DNA of 64,000 bases, taken from positions 620,001 to 684,000 of the forward strand of contig NZ_JARRAG010000002.1 in assembly GCF_029589435.1 (NCBI RefSeq). Direction: 5' to 3'. Under the pieces are notes generated by a model, which was not told the origin of the DNA, did not search any database, and saw nothing but the letters and a program-made list of their open reading frames with translations. Positions 6,876 through 16,373 of this stretch are shown piece after piece. Position 1 is the first letter of the stretch, and each line of letters opens with the position of its first letter. A program made the translations under genes and the position numbers. The DNA is from Paludisphaera mucosa (lineage in GTDB: Bacteria; Planctomycetota; Planctomycetia; Isosphaerales; Isosphaeraceae).

Positions 6876-8765
6876 ATGATGTCGGTCCGTACGAGTCGAG
6901 CCCTGCTGGCGGCCTGCGCCGCGGCGTTCCTCCTCCCCGCGGCGACGGCGATCGGCGAGGAGGCCGTCGACGTCAAGGCGAGCTACACCAAGTATGAGTT
7001 CCTGATCCCGATGCGCGACGGCGTCCGCCTGTTCACGGCGGTCTACGTCCCCAAGGACCGCTCGCGCGTCTACCCGATCATGCTCAACCGGACCCCCTAC
7101 GGCGTCGCCCCCTACGGCCCCGACGCCTATCGAGCGGCGCTCGGCCCCTCGCCCAGGTTCAGCGACGACGGCTTCATCTTCGCCTATCAGGACGTCCGCG
7201 GGCGGTACATGTCCGAGGGCGAATACGTCAACATGCGCCCGCACCTGGCGATCAAGACCGACGCCAACGAGATCGACGAGAGCACCGACACCTACGACAC
7301 GATCGACTGGCTGTTGAAGAACGTCGGAGGCCACAACGGCAAGGTCGGCCAGTGGGGGATCTCGTACCCGGGCTTCTACACCTCGATGGGGATGATCGAC
7401 GCCCACCCGGCGCTCAAGGCGTCGTCGCCGCAGGCCCCGATCGCCGACTGGTTCGCCGGCGACGACTGGCACCACAACGGGGCCCTCTTCCTGGCCCACG
7501 CGTTCAACTTCATGTCGAGCTTCGGCCACCCCCGGCCGGCCCCGGTGAAGAAGAACGCGTTCGACCGCACGATGTACAACGACAAGCCCGACGGCTACGC
7601 CTTCTTCCTCGGCCTGGGCCCGCTCGCGAACGCCGACGCCCGCTATTACAAGGGGGACGTCCCGTTCTGGAACGAGATGATGAAGCACGCCGACTACGAC
7701 GACTTCTGGAAGGCCCGCAACATCCGCCCCCACCTCAAGAACATCAAGCCGGCCGTCCTCAACGTCGGCGGCTGGTACGACGCCGAGAACCTCTACGGCC
7801 CGCTGGAGACCTACCGCGCCGTCGAGGCGTCCAGCCCGAAGGCGACGAACGTCCTGGTGATGGGCCCCTGGTCGCACGGCAGCTGGTCGGGCGGCGACGG
7901 CGCGTCGCTGGGGCCGATCGCCTTCCACTCGAACACGGCCGAGTACTACCGCGACCAGATCGAGTTCCCCTTCTTCCAGACGATCCTGAAGGGGGGCGAC
8001 GGCCCGGCGGCCCTCCCCGAGGCGCGCGTCTTCGAGACCGGGACGAACCAGTGGCGGACGTTCGACGCCTGGCCCCCCAAGGCGGCCAAGCCGAAGACGC
8101 TCTACCTGGCGGCCGGGGGCGGCGTCGCGTTCTCGCCGCCGGAGTCGGCGGCCTCGCCGTCGTTCGACGAGTACGTCAGCGACCCGGCCAAGCCCGTCCC
8201 GTTCATCGACGCCGTCTCGAACCGGATGACCGGCGACTACATGATCCAGGACCAGCGGTTCGCCTCGCGCCGGCCCGACGTTCTGGTCTACCAGACCGGG
8301 CCCCTGGCCGAAGACCTCACGCTCGTGGGGCCGATCCAGGTGAAGATCCACGTCTCGACCTCGGGGGGCGACTCCGACTGGGTCGTCAAGCTGGTCGACG
8401 TCTTCCCCGACGACCACGCCGGCGAGACCACGGCCGGGACGCCCCTGGCGAGCTTCCAGGGCCTGGTCCGCGGCGACGTCATGCGGGGCCGCTACCGCAA
8501 CAGCCTCTCGGCCCCCGAGCCCTTCGTCCCCAACCAGCCGACCGCGGTGAACTTCACGATGCAGGACGTCGACCACACGTTCCGCTCGGGCCACCGGCTG
8601 ATGATCCAGGTCCAGAGCACCTGGTTCCCGCTGGTCGACCGCAACCCGCAGAAGTACGTCGACGTCTACGCGGCCAAGCCGGAAGACTTCCAGAAGGCCG
8701 TCCAGCGCGTCTTCCACGAGCCCGCCGCCCCCTCGCGGCTGGAGGTCCTCGAACTGCCGCGCTGA
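6876..8765 (+). CDS. secreted S15/CocE-NonD family hydrolase
   Basis: Alpha/beta hydrolase of the X-Pro dipeptidyl-peptidase S15 / cocaine-esterase group, acting on acyl esters or peptides outside the cytoplasm. Residues 1-26 are a signal peptide (LLAACAAAFLLPAATAIG). YEFLIPMRDGVRL is the family's first strand, GQWGISYPG holds the nucleophile (Ser163), and the C-terminal 230 residues form the jelly-roll domain seen in CocE. Length (629 aa) is normal. It follows the BMC operon by 116 nt on the same strand, but nothing in the sequence ties it to the compartment. Confidence 0.88.
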   Translation: MMSVRTSRALLAACAAAFLLPAATAIGEEAVDVKASYTKYEFLIPMRDGVRLFTAVYVPKDRSRVYPIMLNRTPYGVAPYGPDAYRAALGPSPRFSDDGFIFAYQDVRGRYMSEGEYVNMRPHLAIKTDANEIDESTDTYDTIDWLLKNVGGHNGKVGQWGISYPGFYTSMGMIDAHPALKASSPQAPIADWFAGDDWHHNGALFLAHAFNFMSSFGHPRPAPVKKNAFDRTMYNDKPDGYAFFLGLGPLANADARYYKGDVPFWNEMMKHADYDDFWKARNIRPHLKNIKPAVLNVGGWYDAENLYGPLETYRAVEASSPKATNVLVMGPWSHGSWSGGDGASLGPIAFHSNTAEYYRDQIEFPFFQTILKGGDGPAALPEARVFETGTNQWRTFDAWPPKAAKPKTLYLAAGGGVAFSPPESAASPSFDEYVSDPAKPVPFIDAVSNRMTGDYMIQDQRFASRRPDVLVYQTGPLAEDLTLVGPIQVKIHVSTSGGDSDWVVKLVDVFPDDHAGETTAGTPLASFQGLVRGDVMRGRYRNSLSAPEPFVPNQPTAVNFTMQDVDHTFRSGHRLMIQVQSTWFPLVDRNPQKYVDVYAAKPEDFQKAVQRVFHEPAAPSRLEVLELPR

Positions 8766-8870
8766 GCGCGGCCGGGGGGGGGCGCAGGCTACGGCGGGGC
8801 GCGGCCCGCGGATATAATCGGGTGGGAAGTCGATCCCGCATCCGAGAGGCCGCAGCGAGAGAGGAAGTCG

Positions 8871-9923
8871 ATGAACCGTCCGTCCTATCGCGTCACGGAG
8901 CTGCTCGGCGACGGCATCGGGGCCGAGCTGTCCGAGGCGGTGCACCGCCTGGCCGAGGCGCTCCCCGTCCAGCTGGAGTTCGTCCCGGTCGACCTCCGCG
9001 TCGAGAACCGTCGCGCGCGGGGCAAGGCGCTCTACGACGAGGCGGTGGCGACGATCCTCGAGACCAAGGTGGCGCTCAAGCACCCGACGGCGACCACCGA
9101 GGAGAGCCCCAACGCGGTGCTCCGCCGCCGCCTGGACCTCTCGGTCATCCACCGGCCGGTCTACACGATCCCCGGCGTGCCGACCAACTTCCGCCGCGAG
9201 CTGGACCTGGACATCGTGCGGATCGCCACCGGCGGCACCTACGACGACCCCGGCCGGATGATCGGCGACGACGGCGCGGTGAGCCTGCGGATCGTCGAGC
9301 GGCGGCCGGTCCGCGAGGCCGCCCGCTACGCGTTCAACCTGGCGCGTAAGACGAGCAAGCGGGTCACCAGCGCGTCGAAGTACACCATCCAGAAGGCGAC
9401 CGACGGCCTGTTCGAGAAGGTGGCGCAGGAGGTCGCCGGCCAGTTCCCCGAGGTGCCGCACTCGGTCGAGCTGTTCGACGCCCTGCTCGGCAAGGTGATC
9501 ATGGCGCCGGAGAAGTTCCAGATCGTGCTGGTGCTCAACGAGTACGGCGACTTCCTCTCGGACATGGCCTGCGGCCTGGCCGGCTCGCTGGGGATCGGGG
9601 CCAGCTCGAACCTGGCGTTCGACGCCTCGGCCGTCGTCCGCGTGGCCCTGTTCGACGCCGCCCACGGCACCGCGCCCGACATCGCCGGCAAGCACCTGGC
9701 GAACCCGACGGCCATCTTCCTGGCGTTCTCGATGCTGCTCTATCAGCTCGGCGAGATCGGCCTGGGCCAGGCCGTGAAGAACGCGACGCTCGACCTGCTG
9801 CGCGAGGGGGTCCGGACGCCCGACCTGGGCGGCGGCGAGTCGACCGAGTCGTTCACCGAGGCCGTGGCGAAGGAGGTCGCCCGCCGCGTCGGCGAGAAGG
9901 CCGGGCCGCCGCCGGCCGCCTGA
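8871..9923 (+). CDS. isocitrate/isopropylmalate dehydrogenase family protein
   Basis: NAD(P)-dependent beta-decarboxylating dehydrogenase. The fold is shown by LLGDGIGAELSE at the N-terminus, KYTIQKATDGLF, NEYGDFLSDMACGL and HGTAPDIAGKHLANPTA near the C-terminus. The substrate-specificity loop (SPNAVLRRRLDLSVIHRPVY) departs from the usual R-x3-DLYANIRP pattern of isopropylmalate and isocitrate enzymes, so the substrate is uncertain; isocitrate is the default guess. 350 residues, AGAGAGGAAG ribosome site before the ATG. It stands alone between a hydrolase and a permease. Confidence 0.85.
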   Translation: MNRPSYRVTELLGDGIGAELSEAVHRLAEALPVQLEFVPVDLRVENRRARGKALYDEAVATILETKVALKHPTATTEESPNAVLRRRLDLSVIHRPVYTIPGVPTNFRRELDLDIVRIATGGTYDDPGRMIGDDGAVSLRIVERRPVREAARYAFNLARKTSKRVTSASKYTIQKATDGLFEKVAQEVAGQFPEVPHSVELFDALLGKVIMAPEKFQIVLVLNEYGDFLSDMACGLAGSLGIGASSNLAFDASAVVRVALFDAAHGTAPDIAGKHLANPTAIFLAFSMLLYQLGEIGLGQAVKNATLDLLREGVRTPDLGGGESTESFTEAVAKEVARRVGEKAGPPPAA

Positions 9924-10106
9924 CCGCCCCGCCGCCGGGTGCGCCGCGGCCCACTTGACGGCCCGCCCTTCACACCTTGTAATCGAGTCTCGCGCACGCC
10001 CGCCGGCCCCAGGCCGACGTCGCGGGGCGACGGCCCACGAGCCCGCGGCCGAAGAGGGGGACGAATCCCCCGGCCCGCGGGCCGCCCTTCCCGAGAACGG
10101 CCCCCC

Positions 10107-12746
10107 ATGCCCGTCGGAGACGATTCGGCGCAGCCCGCCTCGAAGCCGAGGCCGAGCGCGAGCCAGGTGCTGGTCGTCACCAGCGTGATGTTCACCTTCA
10201 TCTCGTACTGGCGCACGGCGGCGATCGTGCTGTGCGACCTGGCGAGCACCGCGTACTACATCGGCGGCATCGTCGAGTCGCAGATCGGCCGGGCGGCCCC
10301 CTGGTTCATCCTCGGCGTGATGCTCTTCAGCTACGCCGTGCGGAACGTCTACATCGAGAGCTGCGCCATGTTCGTGCGCGGCGGCGTCTACCGGATCGTC
10401 AAGGAGGCGATGGGGCGGCAGGCGGCGGGGCTGGCGGTCTCGGCCCTGCTGTTCGACTTCATCCTGACCGGCCCGATCAGCGGCGTCACGGCCGGCCAGT
10501 ACATCATCGGCCTCGTCAACGACCTGCTGAACCTGGGGCCGGCCAGCCCGATTATCGCCAACCAGGACCTGCTCTCGTCGCTGATCGCGATCGCGGTGAC
10601 GGTCTACTTCTGGCGGGTGAACATCAAGGGGATCCACGAGTCGAGCGACCAGGCGCTGAAGATCATGGGGGCGACGACCGTGATGGCCGTGGTCCTGATC
10701 GTCTGGTGCCTGGCGACGATGGCGGTCGACGGCTCGAAGCGGCACCTGCCGCCGGTCACGCCCGACTTCTCGCGGAAGGTCGACGCGCAGGGCAAGCCGG
10801 TGCTCGACCCGTTCGAGCGGCAGGTGGACCCCCTGGGCTTCCTGGGCCACACGGCGGTCGCCGAGGCGCTGCGGCCCGAGGCGATCACGGGCCACTGGTG
10901 GAGCCTCGTCGGCGTCTTCGGCCTGGTCGTCGCCTTCGGCCACTCGGTGCTCGCCATGAGCGGCGAGGAGACGCTGGCGCAGGTCTACCGGGAGGTCGAG
11001 AGCCCGAAGCTCAAGAACTTCAAGAAGGCGGCGTTCATCGTCTTCGTCTACAGCCTGCTCTTGACGTCGCTGATCAGCTTCTTCGCCGTGATGATCATCC
11101 CCGACGACGTGCGGATGTCGCAGTATTCGGGCAACCTGATCGGCGGCCTGGCGATGCACGTGATCGGGCCCCAGTGGGCCCGGCTGGGGCTCAACGCGCT
11201 GGTGGTGGTGGTCGGCTTCCTGATCCTCTCGGGCGCGGTCAACACGGCGATCATCGGCTCCAACGGCATCCTCAACCGGGTCTCCGAGGACGGCGTGCTG
11301 CCCGACTGGTTCCTCAAGCCGCACCCCCGGTACGGGACGACCTCGCGGCTGATCAACCTGGTGGGCGTCCTCCAGATCGTCACGATCCTGCTGAGCCGGG
11401 GCCACGTCCTGACGCTCGGCGAGGCGTACGCCTTCGGCGTGATCTGGAGCTTCGTCTTCATGTCGCTGTCGATGCTGATCCTGCGGTTCCGGCGGCCGGG
11501 CGAGCGCGAATACGAGGTGCCGTTCAACATCCGGATCGGCCGGGTCGACGTCCCGGTCGGCATGACGCTCATCTTCCTGGTGCTGGCGATGGCCTCCATG
11601 GCCAACCTGCTGACCAAGGAGGTCGCCACGATCTCCGGGGTGGTCTTCACGGCGGCCTTCTTCGCGGTCTTCCAGGTCAGCGACCACCTCCGCCGCCGCC
11701 GCGAAGGCTCGGGGGGCCACGAGCACCTCGAGCAGTTCAACCAGCAGGAGGCCGACAAGGTCTCGGTCGCGAGCCTCGGCCTGACCCGCCCCTACCGCAA
11801 GCTGGTGGCGATCCGCTCGCCGCACAACCTGGGCATGCTCCAGAAGTGCCTGGACGAGACCGACCCCGAGACGACCGACGTCGTCGTGATGACGGCCAAC
11901 GTCCTGCCCAAGGGGAGCGCCGACTTCGAGGCGACGATCACCGACTACGACCGCCAGCTCCTGACGGCCGTCGTGAACCTGGCCGAGTCGGCCGGCAAGT
12001 CGGTCAAGCCGCTGATCGTGCCCACCAACGAGCCCCTGTACGCCCTGGCGCAGACGGCGCGGACGATCGGCGCGCAGGAGCTGATCATGGGCATGTCGAA
12101 CAAGTTCAACCCCGAGGACCAGCTCGACCAGGTCGCGCTGTACTGGCTGAACATCTGCGGGCCCAGGCCCGACCCGCTGTCGATCCGGGTCCTGGGACCG
12201 GACCGGGACGTCCGGCTGGACATCGCCGGCGGCAGCCAGATCCCCAAGCCGGGGGCGGCGGCGGCCGGCGCGGCGCAGCTGCTGGCCGACCTGAGGCGGG
12301 GCTGGCACGGGGTCGAGCGGCTGCTGCTGGCGTACGACGGCAGCCCGCTCAGCTCCGACTTTTTGGACACGGTCATGAGCTTCCTCGACCCGGCGGTCGA
12401 GGTGACGCTGCTGCACGTCGCCGAGGCCGAGACGGGCGTGGAAGCGGAGGTCGAGGGCCGCCGGATCGTCGAGCGCGGCGCCGAGCGGGCTCGCGAGCTG
12501 GGCCGCCGGGTGGCGTTCAAGCTGGCCCACGGCGAGGCCGGCCCGGAGATCGTCCACGAGGCCGTCGAGGGGAAGGCCGACGCGATCTTCATGAGCCTGA
12601 GGGGCGTCTATCGCCGCGGCGACACCTCGGCGTTCGCCTCCAACACCCGCTACGTCCTGGAGAACGCCCCCTGCCGCGTCATCCTGGGCTTCGCCCCCAA
12701 GTCGATCCCGGCCCCCGCCCCCGCCGCGGCCGTCGGGGGGGCCTGA
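10107..12746 (+). CDS. APC-family amino acid permease with C-terminal Usp-like domains
   Basis: Inner-membrane transporter of the amino acid-polyamine-organocation superfamily, 879 residues. About twelve hydrophobic segments span residues 20-530. From about 560 the protein is soluble and holds two alpha/beta units of the universal stress protein type; the second (VERLLLAYDGSPLSSDFLD to APCRVILGF) is clear. Such cytosolic Usp tails are thought to bind nucleotides and tune transport. The ATG at 10107 was chosen because it leads directly into SASQVLVVTSVMFTFISYW; a GTG at 9939 would add a Pro/Arg-rich stretch. The substrate is unknown. Confidence 0.87.
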   Translation: MPVGDDSAQPASKPRPSASQVLVVTSVMFTFISYWRTAAIVLCDLASTAYYIGGIVESQIGRAAPWFILGVMLFSYAVRNVYIESCAMFVRGGVYRIVKEAMGRQAAGLAVSALLFDFILTGPISGVTAGQYIIGLVNDLLNLGPASPIIANQDLLSSLIAIAVTVYFWRVNIKGIHESSDQALKIMGATTVMAVVLIVWCLATMAVDGSKRHLPPVTPDFSRKVDAQGKPVLDPFERQVDPLGFLGHTAVAEALRPEAITGHWWSLVGVFGLVVAFGHSVLAMSGEETLAQVYREVESPKLKNFKKAAFIVFVYSLLLTSLISFFAVMIIPDDVRMSQYSGNLIGGLAMHVIGPQWARLGLNALVVVVGFLILSGAVNTAIIGSNGILNRVSEDGVLPDWFLKPHPRYGTTSRLINLVGVLQIVTILLSRGHVLTLGEAYAFGVIWSFVFMSLSMLILRFRRPGEREYEVPFNIRIGRVDVPVGMTLIFLVLAMASMANLLTKEVATISGVVFTAAFFAVFQVSDHLRRRREGSGGHEHLEQFNQQEADKVSVASLGLTRPYRKLVAIRSPHNLGMLQKCLDETDPETTDVVVMTANVLPKGSADFEATITDYDRQLLTAVVNLAESAGKSVKPLIVPTNEPLYALAQTARTIGAQELIMGMSNKFNPEDQLDQVALYWLNICGPRPDPLSIRVLGPDRDVRLDIAGGSQIPKPGAAAAGAAQLLADLRRGWHGVERLLLAYDGSPLSSDFLDTVMSFLDPAVEVTLLHVAEAETGVEAEVEGRRIVERGAERARELGRRVAFKLAHGEAGPEIVHEAVEGKADAIFMSLRGVYRRGDTSAFASNTRYVLENAPCRVILGFAPKSIPAPAPAAAVGGA

Positions 12747-12756
12747 TCCGTCGGGC

Positions 12757-15351
12757 TCAGGGCTCCTCGAACGCGTCGGCCTCGCCGCGGCACCGTCGCA
12801 GCCAGCCCTCGGTCGCGAGCGGGGGGCTCAGGTGGAAGCCCTGGGCCACGTCGCACCCCCAGGTCCGCAGGAGGTTCAGGGCGGCCTCGTCCTCGACCCC
12901 CTCGGCGACGACGCGGAGCCCCAGGTTGTGGCCCAGGTCGATGACCGAGCGGACGATGCAGGCGTCCCGCGGGTTGACGGCCATGTCCTTGACGAACGAC
13001 CGGTCGACCTTCACCTCGTCGACCGGCAGCTCCTTCAGGTAGGCCAGCGACGAGTACCCGGTCCCGAAGTCGTCGATCGAGATCCGCACGCCCAGCTCGT
13101 GGAGGGCGTGCAGGACCGCCTTCGCCCGCGCCGGGCTCTTCATGATGGCGCCCTCGGTGACCTCGATCGTCAGGCGGCGGGGGGACGTCGCGTACGCCCG
13201 CAGCAGCTCGACGACGTCGGCGACGAGGTTCGGCTCCAGGAGGATGTCCGGGGCGAGGTTCACCGCGACCCCCGGGCTCGCCCCGGCGGCGGCCAGGTCG
13301 CGGCCGTCGCTCAGCGCCCGGTCGAGGACCCAGCGGCTCAGGGGCCGGATCAGGCCGGTCTCCTCGGCCAGCGGGATGAACGCGCCGGGGGGCAGCATGC
13401 CGTCGCGGGGGTGCCGCCAGCGGACCAGGGCCTCGGCGCCGGCGTCGCGCATCGACCTCAGGTCGACCTTCGGCTGGTAATGCAGGAGGAGTTGGTCCTC
13501 CTCGACGGCCTGCCTCAGCTCGCCGACCATGTTCAGCCGGCGGGGGCTGCCGCGGTCCAGCTCCGCCTGGTACACCGTCCAGCCGGAGCGGGCGCGCTTG
13601 GCCGAGTACATGGCGATGTCGGCGACCCGCAGGAGCGCCGCCACGTCGCGGCCGTGGTCGGGGTACAGCGCGATGCCGACGCTGGCGCCGACCTCGAGCA
13701 TCTGGCCCTTGACCGGGATCGGCCGCTGCAGGCTGGCGAGGATCGCCTGGGCCGTCGCCACCGCCTCGGCCCGGCCCGCCCCCCCCACCAGGATCCCGAA
13801 CTCGTCGCCCCCCAGCCGGGCGATCAGGTCGGACCGCGTGACGGCGTCGTTCAGCCGCGGGTTCAGCTCCTGCAGGACGGCGTCGCCGTGGTCGTGGCCG
13901 AAGGCGTCGTTGATCTCCTTGAACCGGTCCAGGTCCAGCAGCAGGAACGCGAACCGGGGGCACGTCGACTTCTCCGAGACGAACGACTCCATCACGGCGT
14001 GCAGCAGGTTGCGGTTGGGCATCCCGGTCAACACGTCGTGGTTGGCGCGGTGGGAGAGCCGTTCCTCGGCGAGCTTGAGCTTGGTGATGTCGTAGCAGCC
14101 GCCGACCACGTACGACGGGGCGACCCCGAACTTGCCGAACGGGCGGCCGTGGCCGTGGAGCCAGCGCAGGCCGCCGTCGGGCAGGACGACCCGGAACTCC
14201 ATGGGGGCGTTGAGGCCCTCGGTCCGGCTGGCCTCGATGATCTCCCTGACGCCCTGCCGGTCGTCGGGGTGGATCCGCCGCAAGGTCTCTTCGATGCTGG
14301 GGGGCACGTCCCGAGAGGCGCCCAGGAGCTTCCGCATCTGGTCGTCCCACTCCATGGTCCCGCTCTCGAAATCCAGGCGGTACGTCCCGGTCCCCGAGGC
14401 GGCCATCGCGACGGCGTGGCGCTGCTGGCTCTCGCGCAGGAGCTTCTCGGCGGCCTTGCGGTCGGTGACGTCGATATGCAGGCCCATCCATTCGCGGAAC
14501 GAGCCGTCGGGGGCGAGGATCGGCACCGCCCGGGCGTACGTGTCGCGATACTGGCCGTCGCGGCGGCGGACGCGGTGCTCGAACAGGTGCGTCTCGCGGG
14601 TGCGGATGACGGCCGACCAGACGCGGACGGTCTCCGCCCGGTCCTCGGGGTGGACGGCGTCGAGCCAGCCCCAGCCCTTCAGCTCGTCGAACGTCTGGCC
14701 CGTGAACGCGCTCCAGCCCGGCTGCTCGTATTCGAACTCGCCCGAGGCCGGCGTGCTCCAGACCATCGCCGCCGTGGCGTCGACCAGCGATCGATAGCGC
14801 AGCTCGTCGAGCCGCGTCGACTCCTCGATCCGCTTCCGCTCGGTGATGTCGGTCGAGATCCCGCAGATCGCGTAGACGCGGCCCGTCGCGTCGAGCAGCG
14901 GCTCCTTCACCGAGACGAAGGCCCGGGGCCGGTCCGAGCCCGGCACCCGCAGCAGCTCCTCGATCTCCGACGCCCCCCCGCCCGCCGTCGCGAGCAGGTC
15001 GTTGGCGCGGAAGGCGTCGGCCGTCGCCGCGTCCCAGAGCTCGTGGTCGGTCTTCCCCAGGACGTCATCGGGCCGGAGGCCGGAGATCGACTCGAACCGG
15101 GAGTTGACGAAGAGGTAGCGGCCCTCGACGTCCTTGATGTAGACGATCGCCCGGGAGTTCTCGAGGATCGCGCGGGGGAAGTCCACCCGCCGCGGCGAGG
15201 CGCCGCAAACGCAGGCCGCCGGGGCCGTCGCGGCGACGGCGGGCTGGACCTCGACGCGCGTGAGGAGGCGGAGGGCCGCCCTCGGCTCGTCGACGAGATC
15301 GCGCCCCGCCCGCGCGTCCCTCGGACGCCCGAAGTCGCGTCGCCCCTTCAT
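12757..15351 (-). CDS. PAS-PAS-PAS-GGDEF-EAL signalling protein (c-di-GMP metabolism)
   Basis: Cytosolic sensor with both synthesis and breakdown modules for cyclic di-GMP, 864 residues. PAS domains lie near residues 57-165, 185-300 and 305-425 (the second and third look PAC-completed). The GGDEF site is intact (RLGGDEF, about 512), whereas the inhibitory site reads TRSD instead of RxxD. The EAL domain keeps EALVRW (about 637), DDFGTGYSSLAYL and KVDRSFV, so phosphodiesterase activity is likely. No membrane segment is seen. It is convergent with the permease, 10 bases between stops. Confidence 0.93.
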   Translation of the reverse strand: MKGRRDFGRPRDARAGRDLVDEPRAALRLLTRVEVQPAVAATAPAACVCGASPRRVDFPRAILENSRAIVYIKDVEGRYLFVNSRFESISGLRPDDVLGKTDHELWDAATADAFRANDLLATAGGGASEIEELLRVPGSDRPRAFVSVKEPLLDATGRVYAICGISTDITERKRIEESTRLDELRYRSLVDATAAMVWSTPASGEFEYEQPGWSAFTGQTFDELKGWGWLDAVHPEDRAETVRVWSAVIRTRETHLFEHRVRRRDGQYRDTYARAVPILAPDGSFREWMGLHIDVTDRKAAEKLLRESQQRHAVAMAASGTGTYRLDFESGTMEWDDQMRKLLGASRDVPPSIEETLRRIHPDDRQGVREIIEASRTEGLNAPMEFRVVLPDGGLRWLHGHGRPFGKFGVAPSYVVGGCYDITKLKLAEERLSHRANHDVLTGMPNRNLLHAVMESFVSEKSTCPRFAFLLLDLDRFKEINDAFGHDHGDAVLQELNPRLNDAVTRSDLIARLGGDEFGILVGGAGRAEAVATAQAILASLQRPIPVKGQMLEVGASVGIALYPDHGRDVAALLRVADIAMYSAKRARSGWTVYQAELDRGSPRRLNMVGELRQAVEEDQLLLHYQPKVDLRSMRDAGAEALVRWRHPRDGMLPPGAFIPLAEETGLIRPLSRWVLDRALSDGRDLAAAGASPGVAVNLAPDILLEPNLVADVVELLRAYATSPRRLTIEVTEGAIMKSPARAKAVLHALHELGVRISIDDFGTGYSSLAYLKELPVDEVKVDRSFVKDMAVNPRDACIVRSVIDLGHNLGLRVVAEGVEDEAALNLLRTWGCDVAQGFHLSPPLATEGWLRRCRGEADAFEEP

Positions 15352-15500
15352 GATCGTGCCTCCTCAGCCATCGAGGATCCGGGCCGGGCCGCCGTCCGCG
15401 CGGCCCGCGCGACGTCCGGAGGCCCGCACGCGGCGGCCCTCCACTCTAGAATCTAGGTCGCCGCCCGCCGGGGCCGGGGGCCTGCGGGAATTTCGCACCT

Positions 15501-16241
15501 TCAGGGGCGATCCGGGTCCCCCGCCCAGGTGCGCACCCGGTCGACGAGGCGGGCGGCGAGGTCGGGGCCGGGCTCCAGGGTCTCGGTCGGGCGGCCGGGG
15601 CGGACGAGGTGGAAGGTGTGGCGGCCCGCCCGGACGTCGCGCAGGTCGTTGGCGACGGTCAGGTCGGCGCGGTTGATCAGGCAGGCGTCGCGGGCCTGGC
15701 GGATCAGCTCGTCGGTCGCCACGCCCGACTGGAGCTTGAAGCCGACGAGGTAGGCCGACGGCGCCCAGTCGCGCACCGACCGGATCACCTTCGGCGTCCG
15801 CCGCAGCGGGATCGTCAGGCCGTCGAGCTTCGAGCTGATCTTGCCGACGCGGGGCTCCGGCTCGTAGTCCGAGACCGCCATCGGCAAAAAGGCGACGTCG
15901 ATCGGCCCGGCCGTCAGGACGGCGCGGAGCGCCTCGGCGTACTCGGCGACCGTCCCGACCGGCAGGGGCCGCAGGTGGAGCCGGCCGCGGGCCTCCCGCC
16001 AGCGGCGCCGCAGCCGTTCGAGCCGCTCGCCCTCGGCGCGGGGGTCGGCGTCGAGGTCGCAGCGGGCGGACCGCAGGATGGGCGGCTCGGCGTGCGGGGC
16101 GTGGACGTGCCAGACCTCGTCGCCGCGGTCCAGGCAGGCCTCGGCGATCGCGGCGGCGGTCCGGCCCGTCGACACGTTCGTGATCACGCGCACGTCGTCG
16201 ATGGGGGCGGACGTCCCGCCGCCGGTCACGACCACCTTCAT
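15501..16241 (-). CDS. CoaB-like phosphopantothenoylcysteine synthetase domain protein
   Basis: 246 residues matching the CTP-dependent ligase half of CoaBC, which joins cysteine to 4'-phosphopantothenate in coenzyme A synthesis. Seen are the nucleotide-binding start KVVVTGGGTSAPIDDVR, the ITNVSTGRTAA loop, AVSDYEP, and SSKLDGLTIPL-x-TPKVI, all in family order; ADLTVANDL matches the conserved late motif. The N-terminal flavin decarboxylase (CoaC) domain is absent, so this is either the separate-subunit form or a paralog with its own role. It is divergent from the uronate isomerase-like gene, 132 nt apart. Confidence 0.85.
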   Translation of the reverse strand: MKVVVTGGGTSAPIDDVRVITNVSTGRTAAAIAEACLDRGDEVWHVHAPHAEPPILRSARCDLDADPRAEGERLERLRRRWREARGRLHLRPLPVGTVAEYAEALRAVLTAGPIDVAFLPMAVSDYEPEPRVGKISSKLDGLTIPLRRTPKVIRSVRDWAPSAYLVGFKLQSGVATDELIRQARDACLINRADLTVANDLRDVRAGRHTFHLVRPGRPTETLEPGPDLAARLVDRVRTWAGDPDRP

Positions 16242-16373
16242 GACGACCCGGCTCCTCTCGCGCCCCTTGCACGCCCCGTCCGGCCTGGGCTACGCTCGCC
16301 GGAAATCAACCGAAGCCGGGCGGACGTCGCCTCGCGCCTCCCGACCGCACCAACCTCGCCCGAGCAGGCCGCC

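Noticed and set aside
8766..8870. possible terminator or promoter in the G-rich stretch after the S15 hydrolase
   Set aside because: A G-tract is present, but no stable inverted repeat or recognisable boxes were found.
6444..12557. 2,037-codon open frame on the minus strand
   Set aside because: It is antisense to four real plus-strand genes, and its composition (His/Arg/Asp/Val-rich, no domains) is the usual shadow of GC-rich codon bias.
12832..15456. 874-codon plus-strand frame
   Set aside because: Antisense to the PAS-GGDEF-EAL gene, with repetitive Asp/Val/Arg text and no domain.
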